Positions 1 to 7,500 of a stretch of DNA of 64,000 bases are shown here, in pieces. The stretch spans positions 682,001-746,000 of the forward strand of contig CAVYRL010000001.1 in the NCBI GenBank assembly GCA_963771025.1, given 5' to 3'. Source of the DNA: Miltoncostaea sp963771025 (GTDB taxonomy: Bacteria > Actinomycetota > Thermoleophilia > Miltoncostaeales > Miltoncostaeaceae). A program made the position numbers and the translations under genes. The notes beneath the pieces are model-generated. The model did not search any database and was not told the DNA's origin. It saw only the letters and a program-made list of their open reading frames with translations. Positions within the stretch are counted from its first letter, which is position 1. The number at the start of each line of letters is the position of its first letter.

Positions 1-1
1 C

Positions 2-1660
2 GAGTTCGAGGCCCTCGAATCGCTCGACCCCTACGGCTTCCTCGAGGCGTGGTCGCGCACCGCCTCCGCCGCCCTCCAGAACCCGGAAGGTCTCACAAAG
101 GCCTGGAGCCGCTACGTCGCCGGCCTCGCCGAGGCCTCATCGGCCGCGGCCAGCCGCGCGGCCGGGGATGAGACCCCCGGACCGATACAGCCCGGGCGGC
201 GCGATCGCCGCTTCAGGGATCCCGCGTGGGAGGAGAACCCCGCCTTCTTCGGGATGCTTCAGGCCTATCTGCTCGCGTCCCAGCTCGTCGGGGACGTTCT
301 CGACGCGTCCGAGGTCGACGAGGTGACGGAACACCGGATGGGCTTCCTCACGGACGTGATGCTGGGCGCTCTGGCGCCGACCAACAACTTCTGGACGAAC
401 CCGGCGGCCATGAAGAGGGCGCTCGACACCGGCGGCGGGAGCGTCATGCGGGGGATGACGACGTTCATGGACGACGTCGCCAACAACGAGGGAATGCCCC
501 GACAGATCGACCCGGACGCATTCGTGGTCGGCAAGGACCTCGCGGTCACGCCGGGCAAGGTCGTGTTCCGCAACGATCTCATGGAGCTGATCCAGTTCAA
601 GCCGCGTACCGAGACGGTCTACGCGACGCCCCTGCTCATGAGCCCGCCGTGGATCAACAAGTACTACATCATGGACCTCGCACCGGGCCGCAGCTTCGTC
701 GAGTGGGCGGTCGAGCACGGCCACACCGTGTTCGTCATCAGCTACCACAACCCCGACGCCGCCGACCGCGACGTGAGCCTCGACGACTACCTGCTGAACG
801 GGCCGATCGCCGCCCTCGACGTGATTCGCGAGATCACCGGGGCCGAGCAGGCGAACATCGCCGGGCTCTGCCTCGGGGGTACGCTCACCGCCGCGCTCCG
901 CGCCTACCTCGTCGCCGCCGGCGAGGACCGCATCGCCTCGACCACACTGCTCAATACGCTCGTGGATTTCAGTCGGCCGGGCCGCCTCGGGGCCTTCACC
1001 GACCTGGCCTCGGTGGAGCGGCTCGAGAAGCGCATGGCCGAGCGTGGCTTTCTCGAGGCGTCCGAGATGATGGGCATCTTCACCTTCATGCGCTCCAACG
1101 ACCTGGTCTGGAACTACGCGGTGAACAACTGGCTGATGGGCGAGGACCCGAACCCCTTCGACATCCTCGCGTGGAACGCCGACAGCACGCGCATGCCGGC
1201 CAAGATGCACTCGTTCTACCTGCGCTCGTGCTATCTGGGCAACGAGTTGTCGCAGGGCCGGATGGAGCTCGCGGGCACCGTGCTCGATCCCACCTCGATC
1301 CGTGGCGACTTCTACGTCCTTGGGGCGATCGAGGACCACATCGCGCCCTGGGAGGGCAGCTACCTCACGACGCAGGTTCTCCCCAACGCCAGCGTGCGCT
1401 ACGTGCTGAGCGCCGCCGGGCACATCGCCGGCATCGTCAACCCGCCGAGCCCGAAGGCGTGGTTCCGGACGGCAGACGTGCATCCGGCCGATCCCAAGGA
1501 ATGGCTCGACGCCTCGGTCCGGCACGAGGGGTCGTGGTGGGAGGACTGGGCCGAGTGGATCGGTGCGCGGTCCGGCGAGCGCGTCAAGCCGCCCCGCATG
1601 GGCAGCCGCAAGCATCGCCCCGTGGCCGACGCCCCGGGGGCCTACGTACTCGAGAGGTGA
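2..1660 (+). CDS. phaC: Poly(3-hydroxyalkanoate) synthase, 5' end outside window
   Basis: Polymerises hydroxyacyl-CoA thioesters into polyhydroxyalkanoate on storage granules. The reading frame is open from base 2, so the start lies before the window; 552 codons are visible. The N-terminal PhaC region is recognisable (DRRFRDPAWEENPAFF at about 192-240), followed by an alpha/beta-hydrolase fold. The synthase lipase-like box GLCLGG carries the nucleophile Cys (codon 869-871). The expected catalytic Asp (AIEDHIAPWEG) and His (AAGHIAGIVNPPS) follow in order. A phasin gene and a small XRE regulator follow on the same strand, the usual PHA granule neighbourhood. The sequence resembles class I enzymes, but the class is not certain because the N-terminus is missing. 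An internal ATG at 254 would remove conserved N-terminal sequence, so it is not the start. Confidence 0.93.
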   Translation, partial: EFEALESLDPYGFLEAWSRTASAALQNPEGLTKAWSRYVAGLAEASSAAASRAAGDETPGPIQPGRRDRRFRDPAWEENPAFFGMLQAYLLASQLVGDVLDASEVDEVTEHRMGFLTDVMLGALAPTNNFWTNPAAMKRALDTGGGSVMRGMTTFMDDVANNEGMPRQIDPDAFVVGKDLAVTPGKVVFRNDLMELIQFKPRTETVYATPLLMSPPWINKYYIMDLAPGRSFVEWAVEHGHTVFVISYHNPDAADRDVSLDDYLLNGPIAALDVIREITGAEQANIAGLCLGGTLTAALRAYLVAAGEDRIASTTLLNTLVDFSRPGRLGAFTDLASVERLEKRMAERGFLEASEMMGIFTFMRSNDLVWNYAVNNWLMGEDPNPFDILAWNADSTRMPAKMHSFYLRSCYLGNELSQGRMELAGTVLDPTSIRGDFYVLGAIEDHIAPWEGSYLTTQVLPNASVRYVLSAAGHIAGIVNPPSPKAWFRTADVHPADPKEWLDASVRHEGSWWEDWAEWIGARSGERVKPPRMGSRKHRPVADAPGAYVLER

Positions 1661-1667
1661 TCCGCGC

Positions 1668-1696
1668 TTGCAGAAGTACGCAATGCGTACTATAGT
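1668..1696 (+). promoter_or_regulatory. Phasin promoter with embedded palindromic operator
   Basis: TTGCAG (1668-1673) and TATAGT (1691-1696) are separated by exactly 17 bases, the best sigma-70-like promoter in the window. The whole spacer is filled by a perfect inverted repeat, AGTACGCA-A-TGCGTACT (1675-1691, 8-base arms). A repressor bound here would block RNA polymerase directly. The downstream XRE protein is the obvious candidate, by analogy with PHA-sensing repressors of phasin genes; that link is inference. Confidence 0.75.
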
Positions 1697-1738
1697 GAGC
1701 AATCAGATACCAGAGATCACTTACCCAGGAGGCACACA

Positions 1739-2041
1739 ATGCCGTCACCCACCATTGAGTACGCCCAGGCCGCCCAGGAGAAGACCCTGAGCGCCCTCCG
1801 CCAGAGCCAGACCGCCGTCCTCGACGTCGTCGAGACGTGGGCCAAGGCCGTCGAGAACTCCGCCCAGGACCTCCCCGCCATCCCCGTTGCCAGCACGCTG
1901 CCGACGGCCGAGGAGATCATCAAGACCAGCTACGACTTCGCGGGCAAGGTGCTCGACGCTCAGCGGGAGTTCGCCCAGAAGCTCGTGAGCGCCGCCGGCC
2001 CCGCCGTCAAGACCACGAAGGTCGACGTTCCGGTCAAGTAG
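1739..2041 (+). CDS. Phasin-like PHA granule-associated protein
   Basis: Encodes 100 residues, nearly all predicted helix, with an amphipathic pattern (AQAAQEKTLSALRQSQTAVL near the N-terminus, EFAQKLVSAAGPAVK near the C-terminus). Small helical proteins of this type coat PHA granules and control their number and size. The ATG is preceded by AGGAGG at 1728-1733. The position directly after phaC, and before a small DNA-binding protein, supports a phasin. No catalytic motif is visible. The stop at 2039-2041 lies nine bases before the next start. Its own promoter (1668-1696) is embedded in a palindrome, so expression is probably tied to the PHA state of the cell. Confidence 0.75.
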   Translation: MPSPTIEYAQAAQEKTLSALRQSQTAVLDVVETWAKAVENSAQDLPAIPVASTLPTAEEIIKTSYDFAGKVLDAQREFAQKLVSAAGPAVKTTKVDVPVK

Positions 2042-2050
2042 ACCTTCGTC

Positions 2051-2425
2051 GTGACGCAGGATCCCTGGAGCGGACAGGTCGAGGCGCTCGGCCGGTTCAT
2101 CCACACTCAACGCAAGCTCGCGAAGCTGTCGCTTCGCGAGCTTGCGAGCTTGAGCGACATCTCCAACGCCTACCTGAGCCAGGTGGAGCGCGGCCTGCAC
2201 CAGCCCTCGATGAGGGTCGTCACCCAGGTCGCGCGGGCGCTCGGAATCCCGCCCGAGACCCTTCTCTCGCAGGCCGGCCTGCTCGACGATTCCGAGCCGG
2301 CCGCGGCCGCCGGAGCCTCACCCGAGCACGGATCGGCCGAAGCCGCCATTCGGGCCGACCCGGGACTGACCGAGGGGCAGCGCGAGGCCCTGTTGGCCGT
2401 CCTCCGGAGCTTCTCCGAAGGCTAG
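2051..2425 (+). CDS. XRE-family helix-turn-helix regulator, probable PHA/phasin repressor
   Basis: A 124-residue protein starting at GTG. Residues about 10-70 form a Cro/CI-type helix-turn-helix (LSLRELASLSDIS, then NAYLSQVERGLHQPS and VTQVARALGIPPETL). The C-terminal 50 residues are acidic and Ala-rich with no recognised domain; they could bind granules or a partner. It lies nine bases after the phasin and probably shares its transcript; there is no good Shine-Dalgarno sequence, so translation may depend on the phasin ORF. Its likely target is the palindrome in the phasin promoter, giving autoregulation. The HTH-coding part contains a perfect 16-base inverted repeat (2111-2146) that uses leucine codons otherwise rare here. 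Confidence 0.8.
   Translation: MTQDPWSGQVEALGRFIHTQRKLAKLSLRELASLSDISNAYLSQVERGLHQPSMRVVTQVARALGIPPETLLSQAGLLDDSEPAAAAGASPEHGSAEAAIRADPGLTEGQREALLAVLRSFSEG
2111..2146 (+). repeat. Perfect 16-bp inverted repeat inside the XRE gene
   Basis: CGCAAGCTCGCGAAGC (2111-2126), a TGTC loop, then its exact reverse complement at 2131-2146. It lies in the codons for the HTH recognition region. In RNA it would form a very stable hairpin about 60 bases into the message. Confidence 0.85.
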
Positions 2426-2440
2426 TCCGCCCCGGCGGAC
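2425..2440. terminator. Short hairpin between convergent genes
   Basis: GTCCGC-CCCG-GCGGAC forms a 6-bp stem with a 4-base loop in the 25-base gap between the XRE gene and the convergent ketosynthase. There is no T-run on either side. It may act as a weak bidirectional terminator. Confidence 0.4.
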
Positions 2441-2450
2441 GCCCGCGGCG

Positions 2451-4409
2451 TCAGCCGAACGCCGCGCTCACATCGTTGACCGAGGTGGGGAGGCTCCTCT
2501 CGCCGTCGCCGTCGGGGGCCGTGTAGGCCGGTCCGGGCGAGGCGGGGACGATGACCGCCGGATCGATCCGCAGCACCACATAGCCGGCCACCGCGCCCGC
2601 CCCGAAGCCGGGAGTGAAGATGCGCATGGGCCGATCGATGACGCCGTCCGTCACGGCGTCGTGAATCGCGATCGGGATGCTCGCCGCGGAGACGTTGCCG
2701 ACCCTTTCGATGTTGAAGTAGAGGGCATCCGCCGGGATGCCCGCTTGAACAGCGAGCTCCACCACCATGGTCCGGTTCGCCTGATGGGGCACGACGAGGT
2801 CGATCGCGTCCACCAGCGCCCGCCCGGGATCGTCGGGGTGGGGCAGATCGCCCAGCTCGCCCATCATCTGCACCAGGTAGCGCTCCACGAGGGCCTTCAC
2901 CTCCGGCCCCCAGACGGTGACGTCGTTGTCGAACTCGGGGTTGGGCCAGATGATCGAGTTGACCTCGCTCGCCGGGCCGCTGGCGTACGTCTGGAAGACC
3001 TCGACGTCGCCCGGGTCGCCCTCGGCGGCCGGGGCGATGACCATCGCGGCAGCACCGTCTCCGAAGATCATGCGCGAGGGCCGGACGCTGCCGATCTTGT
3101 CGGAGAACTTCTCGGCGCAGACCACGAGAACGGGGCGCTTGATCTCCTGAAGCAGCCTGACCGCCGCGCCGATCCCGTAGGGGAATCCGGCGCAGGCGGC
3201 CACCAGGTCGTAGGAGACGTGCGTCTGGAAGATCCCGAGCTGCCCTGACAGCCAGGTCGCGACCGAGGGCAGCAGGCGCGAGCTCGTGCAGGAGCAGAAG
3301 ATGACGGCGGCGATCTCCTCGGGCCGGCGCCCGGCGCCCTCGAGGGCGCTCGTGGCCGAGAGGAGGGCCAGTTCGTCGAGGTCGCGCTCGGTGTAGATCC
3401 GCGCCTCGATCCCGGTCTTGTCGCGGATGTCATCGGCCGTCATCGGGGACCAGCTGTACGCGGTGTTGCGTATGACGTCCTCGTTCTCGCAGACCCGCTC
3501 GCCCTTGAAGATCGCGAGGGCTTCGAGATGCGGTTTGACGGCGAAGCTGTCAGCCACGACCACGGGTGGGATCGGAGCCTGAGACGGCTGAACCCGCGCC
3601 GGAGGAGCGGGACGCCGATGGACGGCGACAGGAGGGGTGCGGCAACGCCGGATGAACTCCCGCACCTCGCGGTTGCGCGGCGCGAAGACCACCACGAACT
3701 CGTCGCCGGTGATCCGTCCGACCTGCTCGAGCCTCATCTCGCTGCGGCTCCACGGGTACTGGTTGTGCATCACCATGGCCATCCGCATGAGCGCCTCGAG
3801 CTCGGGCTGGTCCTCGGAGCAATCGAGGATCTGGTCGTAGCCGTAGACCGGGAAGTCGGGGTCGTAGGACGACAGGCAGTAGGTCAGGTTGTCCCCGTCG
3901 GCGAGAGCCTCCGCGACGGTCATCTTGATCGCCGAGAGCTCCGTCGCGTGATGCAGCTTGTTCCGGTAGACGTCGAAGAGGACGTCGTAGATCCGGTCTT
4001 CCGCCTCGGCATCCCAGGCGGCCGGCAGGCCCTCGTAGCACTTGGCGACGGCCGCGACCTTGCGGTCGCCCTCCCTCCACGGAGTCAGTATCGGCAGGAA
4101 GACGTCATCACGATGCCGCGCGACGTCCCGCCAGCGAATGGGCCGCTTCTCGTACATCGTCATCGCGTAGCGGTTCGCCCAGAAGAGGTTCAGCGCCAGG
4201 TCGCGCAGCAACGCGAAGCGCGACGCATAGCCGCCCGACTCGGTCTTCGCGAGGATGTCGGTTCCCGTCGGCGCCTTGGCCTCGAAGTCACGACGCACCA
4301 CGGCGGACAGTTGATCCTCGGTCTCGATGGAACTGAAGTCGAGGTCCCCCAAGAAGTTGGAAGGGAAGACAAGCTGGCCGTGACTATTGACGACGAAGGG
4401 CTTTCCCAC
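2451..4409 (-). CDS. Beta-ketoacyl synthase III-like enzyme with long N-terminal extension
   Basis: A 652-residue protein starting at GTG 4409, preceded by GGGAG. The C-terminal part (about 285-640) is a FabH-type condensing enzyme with an intact Cys-His-Asn triad: Cys406 (VAACAGF), His542 (VVPHQANRT) and Asn572 (VGNVSAAS). It should condense an acyl-CoA or acyl-ACP starter with malonyl-ACP or another acceptor. The first 280 residues are not a ketosynthase and I recognise no domain in them; a Pro-rich linker (about 255-285) joins the two parts. FabH is normally near 330 residues, so this is about twice the usual size. It is convergent with the PHA genes and divergent from the acyl-CoA carboxylase, suggesting a role in acyl-chain metabolism rather than housekeeping FabH. 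Substrate unknown. Confidence 0.85.
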   Translation of the reverse strand: MGKPFVVNSHGQLVFPSNFLGDLDFSSIETEDQLSAVVRRDFEAKAPTGTDILAKTESGGYASRFALLRDLALNLFWANRYAMTMYEKRPIRWRDVARHRDDVFLPILTPWREGDRKVAAVAKCYEGLPAAWDAEAEDRIYDVLFDVYRNKLHHATELSAIKMTVAEALADGDNLTYCLSSYDPDFPVYGYDQILDCSEDQPELEALMRMAMVMHNQYPWSRSEMRLEQVGRITGDEFVVVFAPRNREVREFIRRCRTPPVAVHRRPAPPARVQPSQAPIPPVVVADSFAVKPHLEALAIFKGERVCENEDVIRNTAYSWSPMTADDIRDKTGIEARIYTERDLDELALLSATSALEGAGRRPEEIAAVIFCSCTSSRLLPSVATWLSGQLGIFQTHVSYDLVAACAGFPYGIGAAVRLLQEIKRPVLVVCAEKFSDKIGSVRPSRMIFGDGAAAMVIAPAAEGDPGDVEVFQTYASGPASEVNSIIWPNPEFDNDVTVWGPEVKALVERYLVQMMGELGDLPHPDDPGRALVDAIDLVVPHQANRTMVVELAVQAGIPADALYFNIERVGNVSAASIPIAIHDAVTDGVIDRPMRIFTPGFGAGAVAGYVVLRIDPAVIVPASPGPAYTAPDGDGERSLPTSVNDVSAAFG

Positions 4410-4441
4410 GACTCGCTCCCGATTCCTGAGACTGGAGGATC

Positions 4442-4447
4442 ACGCTA
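4442..4447 (-). promoter_or_regulatory. Probable -10 box of the ketosynthase gene
   Basis: TAGCGT on the minus strand (4447 to 4442), about 32 bases before the GTG at 4409, leaving room for a short leader with its ribosome site. The same hexamer is used by the divergent carboxylase gene. No clear -35. Confidence 0.45.
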
Positions 4448-4496
4448 GCCCACAGCAATGGGGCTCGGTAGGGACGCGCTCCCCCTAGGTGCGAGG

Positions 4497-4519
4497 CGTC
4501 CTGTAGCGCTTGCAGGACG
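4497..4519. promoter_or_regulatory. Inverted repeat upstream of the carboxylase gene
   Basis: CGTCCTG (4497-4503) and CAGGACG (4513-4519) are exact inverted copies separated by nine bases. The repeat lies directly upstream of the carboxylase -10 box, in the divergent region shared with the ketosynthase. It could be an operator for a dimeric regulator of both genes; no regulator gene is adjacent. Confidence 0.4.
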
Positions 4520-4526
4520 GCGGGGT

Positions 4527-4532
4527 TAGCGT
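4527..4532 (+). promoter_or_regulatory. -10 box, leaderless start of the carboxylase
   Basis: TAGCGT ends nine bases before ATG 4542, and no Shine-Dalgarno sequence precedes that ATG, so the message is probably leaderless. Confidence 0.55.
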
Positions 4533-4541
4533 CCGTCCGTA

Positions 4542-7500
4542 ATGGACAGCCGGATCGCGATCGTCAATCGAGGTGAGCCCGCACGACGGCTGATCCACGC
4601 AGCCCGTGAGCTCAACCACGAGCGTGGCTGGGCGATTCACGTGATCGCGCTGCACACGCCCGAGGAGCGGCGGGCCACATTCGTACGCGAGTCGGATGAG
4701 TCGGTGGTCATCGGGCGGTCCGGCTCCGGCAACCCCTACATCGACCACGCCGAGCTCGAGCGGGCCCTGCGCGAGTGCGAGGCCGACGCGGCCTGGGTCG
4801 GCTGGGGGTTCGTCGCCGAAGACCCCGCGTTCGCGGAGCTGTGCGAGCGCATCGGGGTCACCTTCATCGGCCCGCCCGCCGAGGCGATGCGGCGACTCGG
4901 CGACAAGATCGCCGCCAAGCTCCTCGCCGAGCAGGTCGGGGTTCCGGTCGCCGAGTGGAGCCGCGGCCCCGTGGTCAGCGACGCGGACGCGCTGTCCCAC
5001 GCGGCCACGATCGGCTTCCCGCTCATGATCAAGGCCGCCGCCGGGGGCGGCGGGCGCGGGATCCGGGTGGTGGGCTCCGAAGCCGAGCTGCTGCCCGCCC
5101 TCGGCCGGGCCCGCGACGAGGCCAGACGGGCCTTCGGCGACGCAAGCGTGCTGATGGAGCGGCTCGTCACGGGCGCGCGCCACGTCGAGGTGCAGGTGGC
5201 GGTCGACAACAACGGCACCGGCTGGGCCGTCGGCGTGCGCGACTGCTCGGTCCAGCGCCGCAGTCAGAAGCTCATCGAGGAGTCCGCATCGCCGGGGATG
5301 GACGCGGAACTCGAGAGCGAGCTGCGGCGCTCGGCGGTGGCCCTGGTGCTGGCGGCCGGGTATCGCAATCTCGGCACGGTCGAGTTCCTCTATCAGCCGG
5401 AAGAGCGCGCGCTGGCCTTCCTCGAGGTCAACACCCGGCTCCAGGTGGAGCACCCGGTGACCGAGGCGACGACCGGCCTCGACCTGGTCAAGCTGCAGCT
5501 TCACATCGCCGCGGGTGGCCGCCTCGAGGGAGAAGCGCCCGCGACGCGTGGCCATGCGATCGAGGCGCGCGTCAACGCGGAGGACTCGGAGCGCGGCTTC
5601 GCCCCGGCCCCCGGCAGGGTGGAGCTGTTCGGCCTGCCGACGGGCCCGGGGATCCGCGTGGACACCGGGATCACCGAGGGGGACGTGATCCCGCCGGAGT
5701 ACGACTCGATGATCGCGAAGGTGATCGCCTGGGGGTCGGACCGGGCGGAAGCCCTGGCCCGCCTGCGCCGCGCGCTCGAGGAGATGAGGGTCGTGGTGCG
5801 GGGCGGGGCGACCAATCGTGCCTTTCTCGTCGATCTGCTCGGCCGGCCCGAGGTCGTCGCGGGAACCGCTGACACCGGCTGGCTCGACCGCCTGAGCGCC
5901 GAGGGCGCGCTCGTGTCCGATCACGGCGCTGAGGTGGCGCTCATCGCCGCGGCGATCGACGCCGACGGGGCCGAGGAGGCCCTCGAGCGCCGAGCCTTCT
6001 ACGCATCGGCCCGCCGCGGGCGGCCGAAGGCCAGTCACGAGATCTCCCGGAACGTGGAGTTGCGCCATCGCGGCGAGTCGTATCGCCTGACGGTCTCCCG
6101 GACGGGTCCGCAGCGCTATCGGATCACGGTGCCCGAAGGGTGCCTGGATGTGGATGTCGATCGGCTGGGGCAGTTCGAGTCGCGCCTCCAGGTGAGCGGC
6201 CGCACGCACCGGGTGATCTCGGTCGCCTACCCGCCGGACCACGTGATCGAGGTTGACGGCGTGGCCCACCGGGTCTCGATAGACGAGGGGGGGCTGGTAC
6301 GCGCCCCCGCCCCGGCCCTCGTCGTGTCTGTGACGGTCGCGCCCGGAGACGCGGTGACCGCCGGGGCGACGGTCGTGGTGCTCGAGAGCATGAAGATGGA
6401 GACCGCGGTGACCGCCCCGTTCGATGGGGTGGTGGCGGAGATCCTGGTCGGGGGGAACGTCCAGGTCGACGCGGGGGCTCCACTCCTGCGGATGGAGGCA
6501 CGCTCCGACGGGATCGTCGGAGAGCCGCAGCGGGCGCGCGTCCTGTTCGAGATACCCCCCGCCACGTCGGGCGGCGATCCCCGGCGACGGGCGTCGGAGA
6601 TCCTCGGCGCGATCCGGGGCCTGCTGCTGGGGTACGACGTCAGCGCGGCCGAGGCACGCGACCTGGTCGCCCAGCTGGACGATCTGCGGGCGGCCCTCCC
6701 GCCCGACGACCCGGCGCTCCTGCAGGGCGAGATCGACGCCCTGGGCGTATTCGCGGACCTCGCCGAGCTCTCCCGGGCCCGGCCGCCGGTGCAGGCGAGC
6801 GATCTCGCCGACGAGATGGTCCACAGCCCGCGAGAGCACTTCCACCATTACCTGCGCTCTCTGGACGCCGAGCGCGAGGGAGTGCCCGCGCGGCTGCGCC
6901 GCTCGCTGGAGCGGGCGCTCGGGCACTACGGGGTGAAGGGCCTCGACCGCAGCGCCGCCCTCGCCGAGGCGGCCTACCGCATGTTCCTGGCGCAGGAGAG
7001 GGTGCCCTCGCAATTCCCGGCGGTGGCCGGCCTGATGGACGGCCGCCTCCGCGATGCCGACACGCTGCCCGCCCCGCTGCGCAAGGAGCTGCGCGAGACG
7101 CTGGACCGCCTCGTGGCCGCGACTCAGCTGCGCCACCCGGCGATCGGGGAGCTGGCGCGCAGCGTGCGTTTCGCCTGCTTCGACGGCCCGCTGATCGCGG
7201 CGGCCCGCCATCGTGCGCATCGCCTGGTGCGCGACCGGCTCGAGTACCTGGCCGAGAACCCCGACACCCCGGACCACGACCGGCTCGTCGACCAGTTGGT
7301 CGCCACATCGCAGCCGCTCCTCTCGATCCTCGGGGAACGTGCCGCGCAGGCCATGTCCGAGCACGATCCGATGCTCGAGGTGCTCACGCGCCGCTACTAC
7401 AAGATCCGCGACCTCCGCGACCTGCGGCTGATCACCGTCGACGGGCGTCACCTCGCCTCGGCCACCTACGGCCGCGCCGGCCGGGACGTGCGACTCGTCA

